Source: a virus. Taken from it: DNA of 64,000 nucleotides. The position numbers were made by a program, and so were the translations under genes. Location of the stretch: positions 25,082-89,081 of IMG/VR virus record IMGVR_UViG_3300043446_003867. One strand, given 5' to 3'. The notes under the pieces were generated by a model. The model did no database searches and was not told where the DNA came from. It was given only the letters and a program-made list of their open reading frames with translations. Shown in pieces: positions 12,822-20,170 of this stretch. The stretch's first letter is position 1; every line of letters begins with the position of its first letter.

Positions 12822-12879
12822 TTTCACTTGCGTGGTTTTGGGTTTCGGTTTATGGTTCCTGTATCGGACAACGATCCGA
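12822..12879 (+). promoter_or_regulatory. control cassette C17
   Basis: Core TTTTCACTTGCGTGG, TATGGT at 12851-12856, leader hairpin TCGGA-CAACGA-TCCGA (12864-12879), then AACGAGGAGG. This last copy drives a three-gene unit that includes the serine recombinase. Confidence 0.75.
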
Positions 12880-12896
12880 CAACGAGGAGGTGAGTC

Positions 12897-13175
12897 GTGG
12901 GTGAGTGGAAGTTCAACAAGTGGGCGGATTGCTACGGGGCGTTGATCGAGGAGATCCCCGAAGTGGCGGCGGCGCGAGTGGCGGAGGTCTTCGGTCGCGG
13001 CGTGGAGATGAATCATAAGGATTACGGGGCGGAGTGGGTTTTCGAGGGGTGTGTCGAGGGGCGGCGGGTGAATTACCGCGTGTATGAGCGCGGGGGCGTC
13101 ATGAGGTTCGGGGGGCCGCATGATCATTTCGGATTTGCGGCGTTCCGCGCGTGGTTTCTGGCGTGTGTTGCGTGA
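12897..13175 (+). CDS. 92-residue protein, unknown function
   Basis: GTG start 6 nt after GAGGAGG. The sequence begins MGEWKFNKWADCYGALIEEI and is alpha/beta with many aromatic residues and a C-terminal AFRAWFLACVA. Its position directly ahead of the recombinase in one unit suggests joint expression. No family recognised. Confidence 0.6.
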   Translation: MGEWKFNKWADCYGALIEEIPEVAAARVAEVFGRGVEMNHKDYGAEWVFEGCVEGRRVNYRVYERGGVMRFGGPHDHFGFAAFRAWFLACVA

Positions 13176-13191
13176 TCGAAGGAGACGGACG

Positions 13192-13911
13192 ATGGCGAAG
13201 AAGATTCTCAAGGAAGCGATGTACGCGGTGATTTACGTGCGCGTGAGCACGGATCAGCAGGCGAAGGAGGGGATCGGGCTCGACGCGCAGCTTGCGCGGT
13301 GCAAGGCGGTGGCGGAGGCGCGCGGGTTGATGGTCATCGATGATTTCCGAGACGAGGGAATCAGCGGCAAGGCGGAGATTCGGCTTCGGCCTGGTCTGCA
13401 AGCGGCGATCGCGAAGTGTAAGGAACGGAACGCGATCCTGATTAGTTATTCGGTGAGCCGTATTGCGCGTCGGCAGCGCCTTCTCTGGGATCTGCTCGAT
13501 CCGGAGGGCGGGCACCGGCTGGCGTATATCTCGGCGACGGAGCCGTTTGATACGTCGACGCCGATGGGGCGCGCGATGCTCGGGATGATCGGGGTGTGGA
13601 GCCAGCTCGAAGCGGACCTCGTGAGCGAGCGGACGAAGGATGCGCTTGCTCAGGCGAAGGCGCGCGGGACGCGTCTCGGAGCGCCGTCGACGGCGTCGCT
13701 CGTTACGGAAAGCGCGGTTGCGCGGATCGACGCGTTGGCGGCGGAGGGGTTGTCGTTGCGGTTGATCGCGGACAAGTTGAACGCGGAGGGTGTCCCGACG
13801 GCGAAGGGGGTCGGGCAGTGGTGGCCGAAGACGGTGCGGTCCGTATTGGTTGATCTGCAAATCAAGCGGATTGCGGCGCTTCCGCGTCATGAAGAAAGCG
13901 AGGAACGATGA
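13192..13911 (+). CDS. small serine recombinase (resolvase/invertase family)
   Basis: 239 residues. The catalytic N-terminal domain has the active-site segment YVRVSTDQQ (nucleophile Ser19), the SYSVSRIARR loop and the F-D-T-S-T-P-M-G-R segment leading into the long E helix (GVWSQLEADLVSERTK). A C-terminal helix-turn-helix (GLSLRLIADKLNAEGVPTAKG) binds DNA. At this length it is a resolvase or invertase type, not a large integrase. Roles could be tail-fibre switching, dimer resolution, or integration. Third in the C17 unit order: AAGGAG precedes the ATG, and the stop overlaps the next ATG. Target sites are unknown. Confidence 0.9.
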   Translation: MAKKILKEAMYAVIYVRVSTDQQAKEGIGLDAQLARCKAVAEARGLMVIDDFRDEGISGKAEIRLRPGLQAAIAKCKERNAILISYSVSRIARRQRLLWDLLDPEGGHRLAYISATEPFDTSTPMGRAMLGMIGVWSQLEADLVSERTKDALAQAKARGTRLGAPSTASLVTESAVARIDALAAEGLSLRLIADKLNAEGVPTAKGVGQWWPKTVRSVLVDLQIKRIAALPRHEESEER

Positions 13912-14387
13912 ATATCTTTGCGCTCGATAGCGATCCGGTCCGCGCGGCGGAGTACATGTGTGACAAGCACGTCGTCAAGATGGCGCTGGAGACGGCGCAG
14001 CTACTCTGCACGGCGCTTGCGCAGCATGGGGCGGAGGAGTTGCCGTACAAGCCGACGCATCGGAACCACCCGTGCACGATCTGGGCGGCGGAGTCGCGCG
14101 CGAACTTTCTATGGCTCGCGGAGCACGGTGACGCGATTTGTCGCGAGTACAGCAAGCGGTACGGCGGGCGCGAGCATAAGTCGCGCGCGGTCATCGTACG
14201 GGCGGCGGAGCAGAGCGCGAAGATCCCGGAGCGTTCGTTGACGCGGTTCGCGCAGGCGATGCCGGATCAGTACAAGAACGCGGATCCGGTCGCGGCGTAT
14301 CGGGCGTACTACATCGGGGACAAGGCGCGGTTCGCGTCGTGGCGCGCGCCGGCGGTGGTGCCGGATTGGTGGCGCGCGGAAGCGTGA
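13908..14387 (+). CDS. conserved phage protein of the CDKHVVKM family
   Basis: 159 residues. MNIFALDSDPVRAAEYMCDK, then HVVKMALETAQLL, HRNHPCTIW, LCREY-like CREYSKRYG and a C-terminal YRAYYIGDKARFASW define a family common in phages. It has been likened to pyrimidine-dimer glycosylase-like folds, but its activity is not established to my knowledge. The ATG overlaps the recombinase stop (ATGA), so the two are coupled. Confidence 0.75.
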   Translation: MNIFALDSDPVRAAEYMCDKHVVKMALETAQLLCTALAQHGAEELPYKPTHRNHPCTIWAAESRANFLWLAEHGDAICREYSKRYGGREHKSRAVIVRAAEQSAKIPERSLTRFAQAMPDQYKNADPVAAYRAYYIGDKARFASWRAPAVVPDWWRAEA

Positions 14388-14393
14388 TAGGGT
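14366..14393 (+). promoter_or_regulatory. candidate promoter of the terminase/late genes
   Basis: TTGGTG (14366-14371), 16-bp spacer, TAGGGT (14388-14393). The TerL ATG lies 15 nt further on behind a weak GGGTGG site. The -10 box abuts the stop of the previous gene. Confidence 0.45.
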
Positions 14394-14408
14394 GCTGCTC
14401 CGGGTGGC

Positions 14409-16049
14409 ATGAGATACCAAGATAGTGAAGGAAACGAGCTGACGCCGGAGCAGATTCAGGACGGCGTCGATCTCTTCGCGTGGGTGGAGGAGCAGGCGGA
14501 GTTGGCGAGGAAGGACGTGAAAACGTTCTTCCAGTTCGTCATGCGTCACGAGACGAAGAGGACGCCGCTCGATTGTATGCCGCATCAGCGGGTGCTGTTC
14601 GACTTCGTTGAGCAGTATCCGCGGTGTGTGATCCGGATGCCGGTCGGCACGAGCAAGACGTTCAGCATGGCGGCGTTGACGTTGCATCTCCTCGGGCGGG
14701 ATCCGTCGTCGCGTGGCGCGATTGTGTCGGCGACGCAGGCGCAGGCGCAGAAGCCGTTGAGCATGGTGCGGGATACGATCGAGAACAGCGTCGAGTTGCG
14801 GCGGGTGTTTCCGAAGCTGCGGAAGTCGTCGCGCAAGACGGACTCGTGGGCGCAGAGCGAGATCACGGTGGATCGTCCGCCGGGTATCCGTGACCCGTCG
14901 CTGATCGCGGTGGGTATCGATGGCGCGATCGCAGGCGCGCGTCTCTCATGGATCGTCGTCGACGATATCCTCGACCGCGAGAATACGAGCACGGCGGCGG
15001 GCTTGCAGAAGGTCCACGATTGGTTCGACAGCTCGGTCCTTTCGCGTATCGATCCGGGGCACGGGCGAATCGTCGTCACGAACACGCCGTGGCATCCGGA
15101 AGATCTCACGTACAAGCTGGAATCGGCGGGGTGGCCGACGATCACGATCGACGTCCTCGGCAATATTCGACTCTCGAACTGCGACGACTTCGATACGGAT
15201 GACATCGTACCGAGTGCGCGACCGGGAGAGATCTATCGGTTGGCGTCGCATGGCGAACCGACGAACTCGCGGGGCGAGGTGATCGACGAGACGGAGCCGC
15301 TGTGGGCGGGGCGTTATCCGTGGAGCGAGATCGAGGAGTTGAAGCGGACGCACCTCCCGCATCGATTCAATCAGCTCTATCTCTGCATCTGCCGAAGCGA
15401 TGAAACGGCGCGGTGCAAGGTGGAGTGGGTCGAAACGTGTAAGGCGCAGGGGCGCGGGCTTACGTTGCTCTCCAGCTACCATGGCGACAATCCGACGATC
15501 ACGGGCGTCGACCTCGCGGTGGGGCGAGGGTCGCAGTACGACCAGACGGCGCTATTCACGTTCGAGCAGCATCGAAACGGGAAGCGGCAGATCATCGACA
15601 TCGAGTTCGGGCAGTGGGACGCGCCGACGATCGTGCAGAAGTTGATCCACAAGGCGCAGGTCTACAAGTCGATCGTCCGCGTGGAGAACAACGCGGCGCA
15701 GGACTACCTCGTGCAGTTTGCGCGGGCGGCGAACGCGTCGATCCCGATCAAGGCGCACGCGACGGGGCGCTCGAAGGCGCATCCGGAGTTCGGCGTCGAA
15801 GGCATCTTCATCGAGATTCAAAACGGCGCGTGGATCATCCCTTGCGATCCGGGTGGGCGATGCCATCCGGCGGTACAGCGCTGGATTGACGATTGTTTGT
15901 ATTATCAAGCGGGTTCGCACGTCGGCGACGTGTTGATGGCGTCATGGTTTGCGCGTGAGCAGGCGCGCGATCTCGGGTTCAGCGCGGGGCGCGGTTCGTC
16001 GGGCGCGCAGAGCGTTGGTGCTCTGGCGTCGCAGCTCATGTCGCGTTAG
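14409..16049 (+). CDS. terL: terminase large subunit
   Basis: 546 residues, normal for the family. The ATPase domain has Walker A at 77-84 (MPVGTSKT), Walker B ending in Asp185-Asp186 (WIVVDD, 181-186) and a TNT coupling motif at 224-226. The nuclease domain has acidic residues Asp368 (GVDLA), Glu426 (RVENN) and Asp507 (GDVLM). It pumps DNA into the prohead and cuts the concatemer. It starts the late structural region; the small-subunit candidate is far upstream at 488. Confidence 0.97.
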   Translation: MRYQDSEGNELTPEQIQDGVDLFAWVEEQAELARKDVKTFFQFVMRHETKRTPLDCMPHQRVLFDFVEQYPRCVIRMPVGTSKTFSMAALTLHLLGRDPSSRGAIVSATQAQAQKPLSMVRDTIENSVELRRVFPKLRKSSRKTDSWAQSEITVDRPPGIRDPSLIAVGIDGAIAGARLSWIVVDDILDRENTSTAAGLQKVHDWFDSSVLSRIDPGHGRIVVTNTPWHPEDLTYKLESAGWPTITIDVLGNIRLSNCDDFDTDDIVPSARPGEIYRLASHGEPTNSRGEVIDETEPLWAGRYPWSEIEELKRTHLPHRFNQLYLCICRSDETARCKVEWVETCKAQGRGLTLLSSYHGDNPTITGVDLAVGRGSQYDQTALFTFEQHRNGKRQIIDIEFGQWDAPTIVQKLIHKAQVYKSIVRVENNAAQDYLVQFARAANASIPIKAHATGRSKAHPEFGVEGIFIEIQNGAWIIPCDPGGRCHPAVQRWIDDCLYYQAGSHVGDVLMASWFAREQARDLGFSAGRGSSGAQSVGALASQLMSR

Positions 16050-16072
16050 CGTCGCAGGCGGAGGTTCCGCAC

Positions 16073-16603
16073 ATGAAAGATTTCGTCGTCATCCACGATC
16101 CGGCAGGGAAACTGTCGGAAGGCAAGGTTCTCACGGGCAACGCCGTCGCCGTCGCGAAGTCGCGCGGCGTCGTTCTTCTCCCGGTTGAGCCTGATCTGAT
16201 TCCTCGATCCGCGTTCGCCGGATGGGCGAAGCGTTGCTACGGCGACGGCGAGCAGTTCGCGCAGTTGCAGTCCTCGCGTGGCTGCGCGCTCGCGCTTCAC
16301 GCGCACCCGGACTTCCCGACGCTTCACTGGGCGGCGCGAATCGTTCCGTTCGCCCCGCACGTTGAGGGTTCGCTTCGCATCGCGAGCGACACGGCGCAGC
16401 TTCACTCGCTCGCGTGCGGCATCGCGCCCATCACGTCGCCTGTCGTGCTTGATACGCTCGGCGAGGAAGACGCGCAGGGTGGGTGGACGGTGTACGGCGC
16501 GGCCAAGGCGACGATTCCGGGCGATGCGTACATCGCAGTGCAGCTTTACGGCATGATGACGGGCGCGCGCGTGGCGTGGTTCGCCATCAGTCAGAGCGCC
16601 TAA
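16073..16603 (+). CDS. 176-residue protein, unknown function
   Basis: Starts MKDFVVIHDPAGKLSEGKVL after GGCGGAGG. It reads as a mostly beta protein ending YIAVQLYGMMTGARVAWFAIS, without membrane segments. Located between TerL and small zinc-ribbon genes; it could be a minor structural or packaging accessory protein. No family recognised. Confidence 0.65.
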   Translation: MKDFVVIHDPAGKLSEGKVLTGNAVAVAKSRGVVLLPVEPDLIPRSAFAGWAKRCYGDGEQFAQLQSSRGCALALHAHPDFPTLHWAARIVPFAPHVEGSLRIASDTAQLHSLACGIAPITSPVVLDTLGEEDAQGGWTVYGAAKATIPGDAYIAVQLYGMMTGARVAWFAISQSA

Positions 16604-16614
16604 CGAGGATCGTC

Positions 16615-17037
16615 ATGGCGGATCTCGTCGCACTCTGGACTGAGGCGCGCGAGGCGCGCGCGCGTTACATGGCGCTTGCGCGCGAGAAGGCGCGCGATGA
16701 TGCGAGCGTTTCGCAGGAGACGCTGACGGCGGCGGCGAACGACGCGGTGCTCGCGGAGTACCGCGCGCGTGACGCGCAGATTCGGAACACTTGGACGGAG
16801 TGGAAGGCGCCGACGCGCTACGAGCACGTTTGGGGCAAGTGGACGGCGCGCGTCATTGATCCCGAGACGGGGATGCCGGAGCCGCAGAAGGTCATGATGG
16901 GGTGCCGCAACTGCGGCCAACAGTGGCAGACGACGTGCGCGAGCGGGCACGTCCAAGCGCACATTCAGAAGTTCGCGGTGCAGCATCTACACGCGGACGT
17001 GTTCGGGTACGTGCCGAGGAAGGGGCTGGACGAATGA
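16615..17037 (+). CDS. zinc-ribbon protein, unknown function
   Basis: 140 residues. The N-terminal half is a helix-rich charged segment (EAREARARYMALAREKARDD). The C-terminal half has MGCRNCGQQWQTTCASGH with a later HLH, consistent with a C-x2-C ... C-x3-H zinc site. The ATG follows CGAGGATCGTC. The stop overlaps the start of the next zinc-ribbon gene, suggesting the two products act together. Confidence 0.65.
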   Translation: MADLVALWTEAREARARYMALAREKARDDASVSQETLTAAANDAVLAEYRARDAQIRNTWTEWKAPTRYEHVWGKWTARVIDPETGMPEPQKVMMGCRNCGQQWQTTCASGHVQAHIQKFAVQHLHADVFGYVPRKGLDE

Positions 17038-17318
17038 ACGTGATGATTGGGGGCGGTCAGGCGAAGGCGAGCGAGGCGTGCCCGTATTGCGGCGCGTCGA
17101 CGCCGCTCATGCTTGGGCCGCAGGACTTCGGGCCGGAGCACGCGGTGCAGGTCGTTGAGGCGTTGCGGACGAGCACGCTCTACGGGTGTGATGCGTGCGG
17201 GAAGAATTGGGCGGTGGTTCGGAAGAAGGGCACGCCGCCGTTCTTCCAAGGCGCGAAGGGCAATCGGCACGAGCGACGAGCGGCGGTGGCGAGGGCTCGT
17301 CGCAAGCGTGCGGCGTGA
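17034..17318 (+). CDS. zinc-ribbon protein, unknown function
   Basis: 94 residues with a C-x2-C pair in ACPYCGAS and another in GCDACGKNW, a standard four-cysteine ribbon, and a very basic C-terminus (NRHERRAAVARARRKRAA). It overlaps the previous gene by 4 nt. The basic tail suggests nucleic-acid binding, perhaps in packaging, given the TerL context. Confidence 0.65.
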   Translation: MNVMIGGGQAKASEACPYCGASTPLMLGPQDFGPEHAVQVVEALRTSTLYGCDACGKNWAVVRKKGTPPFFQGAKGNRHERRAAVARARRKRAA

Positions 17319-17330
17319 CGCGGAAGGGGG

Positions 17331-17336
17331 TAGGGT
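17331..17336 (+). promoter_or_regulatory. -10-like box of a leaderless promoter
   Basis: TAGGGT ends 6 nt before ATG 17343. The gap TGCGCC has no ribosome-binding site. Confidence 0.5.
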
Positions 17337-17342
17337 TGCGCC

Positions 17343-17576
17343 ATGACTCAGGCTCAGCTCTACGCCGCATGTGTGACGATCGCGCCGAACTTCACAGTGC
17401 AGATCATTTGGACGACGCTGCCGACCGTGTCGCGGTCGATCCAGTGGTTCGGGCGACCGAAGGGAACGCTCAACAATCTGACCGGCGGCATCGTTTTCCC
17501 GGACAATAGCGACTTTGAGCCGAAGCTGACCTTCGTGCTGACGCAGGCGCTCGCGGTGCTTCAACAGGCGGGCTAG
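17343..17576 (+). CDS. 77-residue protein, unknown function
   Basis: Starts MTQAQLYAACVTIAPNFTVQ. Beta-rich first half and helical end (FVLTQALAVLQQAG). It precedes the fibre-like gene, and its stop TAG forms part of that gene's candidate -10 box. Function unknown. Confidence 0.6.
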   Translation: MTQAQLYAACVTIAPNFTVQIIWTTLPTVSRSIQWFGRPKGTLNNLTGGIVFPDNSDFEPKLTFVLTQALAVLQQAG

Positions 17577-17579
17577 GAT
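17574..17579 (+). promoter_or_regulatory. -10-like box of a leaderless promoter
   Basis: TAGGAT, built from the previous stop codon, ends 8 nt before ATG 17588; no ribosome-binding site in the gap. Confidence 0.45.
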
Positions 17580-17587
17580 CGACGACC

Positions 17588-19579
17588 ATGAGCTACCTGA
17601 GTCTTCCGGCGGGCGCGGTCGCACGACCGCTTATTTCTGGCGTAGCGAACGCTGCGGGCCTGCGCGCGGTCGCTCCCTCGGCGACGTTCGGTCAAGGCAT
17701 CACGGCGACCGTGACGGGCCTCGGGACGTTCGCCTTCGATACGGCGTCGCTGGCGGTCGATAACGGCACGACGGTGATCAAGCCCGACGACATCCTCGTC
17801 GGCAACCCAGGGCGATGGATTGCTGCGGGCGGAGGCGGCGGAATCGGAGGCGGCGGCACAACGGATGTTATCCCGATGTGGAGCAGCCCGACGGCGCTGA
17901 CGGATAGCCCGATCTCGCGTATTGGCGGTGCGATCGACGCGAGTTCGTTGACCAACAGCGGCGTTGGATACACGAACGGCAATTACATTAACGTTCCTCT
18001 TACTGGCGGAAGCGGTACGGGTGCCACGGCTGACATCGTGGTCTTCGGCACGTCGGTCACCGCGGTGTTCCTGCGCAAGCGCGGCATCAACTACGTGGCT
18101 GGCGAAGTGCTTTCGGCTGCGACGATCGGTCCCGGCGCGAACTTCCAGTACACGATCATCAAGATCGCCGACACGGTGGGAACGTCGGCGGAGTTTACGT
18201 CGGCGCTGAGCGTTGGTGCGGGCACGTCGTCTCCACGCGGCTCGTTTGACACGGCGGGGTGCGCGTTTATCGGCGTGCCATCGGGAACGGTCGTTGAGTA
18301 TGCGAACGCGTTGCGGGCGCGTATTACGACTGGTCTTTCTATCGGCGCGCTGACGTCGTACTCAATCACGACGCCGTTAGAACTCCCGGTCGGAATGTCG
18401 ATGAACCAGGCGTTCGACGGGAGCGCGATCGCTGGAGGCTGGACCGCGATCGGTATGTATTCGGTTCCGCGAGCGACGGCATCGCAAGCGGGATCGAACT
18501 ACACCGTTTACGGCATGTACTCGGTCGCGGCGCGCTCGTACGCGGCGGATCTTTCGACGACGTCAACGTATGTGGGCATTTTGACAGCCGCGCAGATTGC
18601 CGGTTCTGCGTTCGTGTCAGCGTCGACGGGCACGCTAATTGGCATCGACGCGTCGGTGGCAAACCCGCGCACGGGTCACAACGTCGGATCAATGTACGGA
18701 GGGGTATTCCGCACATCGGTATCGAACGGCACGGCGAACACCGTCGTGGGCGTGCGCGTTTCGTCAAGTGGTAGCGGCACGATCCTGGATTATTACGGTC
18801 TCCGGATTGAGCAGAACGGCACGTTGATCACGAGCAACCTGCGCATCGGTATCGCGCAGGAAGACCCGTCGTGCGCGAACTACTACCAGGGAACGTCGGC
18901 GTTCGGCATGTACGAGCCGAACCCGCGCGCTAACGTGCACGTTGGTCCGTCGACGGCGACGCATGGTTCGATGTTCTTTGAGACGGGCGTCGCTCCGGCG
19001 GTTCCGGTCACCGGTCATGTCTGGCGCGACGGAAGCGAACTCTACGTCGAGGCGCTAAACATCACGCCGCTCACGGCCAACTTCAAGGTCGGCACGGCGG
19101 GCTACGGCGTTGACTTCAGCGTCACGCCGAACGCGGGAACGTCGGAGCTGTTTGACGACTACGAGGAAGGAACGTGGACGCCGGGCTTTACGGTTACGGG
19201 CGCGGGTGCGTCGATCGCGATCGTTAACGCGGACACCGAAGCGGTCTACACGAAGAAAGGGCGCGAAGTCACCGTGTGCTTCTCAATCGCTGTCGGCGCG
19301 ATCGTTAACACGCCGCAAGGCGTCGACATCACGGGCCTTCCGTATCCCGTCGATAGTGGTTGCGGCACGTACGGCTTAACGATTCCGGTCGACATCTATC
19401 TGGGAACGAACTTCGCCAACAAGTTCGCTGGGTTCGCGGGCACTCTCTACAACGGCGGATCGTCAATTCAGCTCGTTTGGTACGATCACAACGGCGTGAT
19501 CGACGTCACGCCTGGACCAAGCATTCAGGCGAACAACAGCGTGATCAGCGCATCAATCACCTACTTTGCAGCAACGTGA
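17588..19579 (+). CDS. fibre-like structural protein, single-module type
   Basis: 663 residues. Residues about 120-195 hold one copy of the Gly-rich fibre module (GVGYTNGNYINVPLTGGSGT, GATADIVVFG ...) that recurs in the big fibres at 53131 and 57326. A middle region reads IxIxYYGLRIEQ. The C-terminus (DDYEEGTWTPGFTVTG onward) is the widespread phage fibre-tip domain also found at the end of the 57326 fibre. It lies between TerL and portal, far from other tail genes, so it may be a head fibre or a moved tail fibre. No obvious ribosome-binding site; start likely leaderless. Confidence 0.8.
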   Translation: MSYLSLPAGAVARPLISGVANAAGLRAVAPSATFGQGITATVTGLGTFAFDTASLAVDNGTTVIKPDDILVGNPGRWIAAGGGGGIGGGGTTDVIPMWSSPTALTDSPISRIGGAIDASSLTNSGVGYTNGNYINVPLTGGSGTGATADIVVFGTSVTAVFLRKRGINYVAGEVLSAATIGPGANFQYTIIKIADTVGTSAEFTSALSVGAGTSSPRGSFDTAGCAFIGVPSGTVVEYANALRARITTGLSIGALTSYSITTPLELPVGMSMNQAFDGSAIAGGWTAIGMYSVPRATASQAGSNYTVYGMYSVAARSYAADLSTTSTYVGILTAAQIAGSAFVSASTGTLIGIDASVANPRTGHNVGSMYGGVFRTSVSNGTANTVVGVRVSSSGSGTILDYYGLRIEQNGTLITSNLRIGIAQEDPSCANYYQGTSAFGMYEPNPRANVHVGPSTATHGSMFFETGVAPAVPVTGHVWRDGSELYVEALNITPLTANFKVGTAGYGVDFSVTPNAGTSELFDDYEEGTWTPGFTVTGAGASIAIVNADTEAVYTKKGREVTVCFSIAVGAIVNTPQGVDITGLPYPVDSGCGTYGLTIPVDIYLGTNFANKFAGFAGTLYNGGSSIQLVWYDHNGVIDVTPGPSIQANNSVISASITYFAAT

Positions 19580-19586
19580 GGGCACC

Positions 19587-19922
19587 ATGGAAGTCGTGAT
19601 GAAGTACGCGCTTGACCGCGTCGAAGTTGAGCAGACCTGGAAGACGATCAATGTGCGCAGCCGCGTGCAGAAGTGGGTGAAGAACGGCGCGGACGAGATG
19701 CTGGTGGAGCCGAACGCCGGTCTGCATCGCGTCGTGCTTAACCCTGGCGACTGGGCGGGCGCGGACAAGTGGGGCGTTCGTTCGTACGCCGACATCGCGT
19801 GGGGGGCGGACGTGATTTCGGCGTGGCAGGCGGAGCAGGAACGCATTCGCGCGCTTACGGCGGCGCGTGTGCAGGCGCCGGCGGCGGACACTCAGGCTGA
19901 CGTGAGCGTCGTTCCGTCGTGA
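19587..19922 (+). CDS. 111-residue protein, unknown function
   Basis: Starts MEVVMKYALDRVEVEQTWKT. Contains an alpha/beta core with two tryptophan-rich stretches (NPGDWAGADKWG, AWGADVISAWQAE). The following gene starts with a GTG overlapping its stop. Between a fibre and the portal it may be a minor head protein or fibre partner. Confidence 0.6.
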   Translation: MEVVMKYALDRVEVEQTWKTINVRSRVQKWVKNGADEMLVEPNAGLHRVVLNPGDWAGADKWGVRSYADIAWGADVISAWQAEQERIRALTAARVQAPAADTQADVSVVPS

Positions 19923-20170
19923 TTCGTTCGCTGAAAGTTCGCGCCGCGACGTGGCTCACGAAGCGATTGCTGAAGTTTTTGGCGTCGCAGACTGAGAAGG
20001 AAGTCGACGAGACGGAGGCGTTCCCGACGCCTCCGCAGTCGCCTTTGACGCAGGAATCTTGCGTGATGATGTACACGCCTCCCGCGCCGCGCGTTATGAA
20101 GACGGAAGCGGCGCCGCTCGCGGGTAGCGCGAGGGCGAGGGCGGAGCAGGCGCGAAAGAGGACCGTATGA
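19919..20170 (+). CDS. 83-residue basic protein, unknown function
   Basis: GTG start overlapping the previous stop; ends overlapping the portal start. Basic helical N-terminus (LKVRAATWLTKRLLKFLASQ) and a proline-rich middle. It keeps the tight coupling of this operon but has no recognised domain. Confidence 0.55.
   Translation: MIRSLKVRAATWLTKRLLKFLASQTEKEVDETEAFPTPPQSPLTQESCVMMYTPPAPRVMKTEAAPLAGSARARAEQARKRTV

Noticed and set aside
1081-12879. Regularly repeated cassettes considered as a CRISPR-like or transposon-terminal repeat array
   Set aside because: Spacing is irregular and each interval is a gene; repeats are in direct orientation with promoter, hairpin and ribosome-binding elements, not spacers or terminal inverted repeats.
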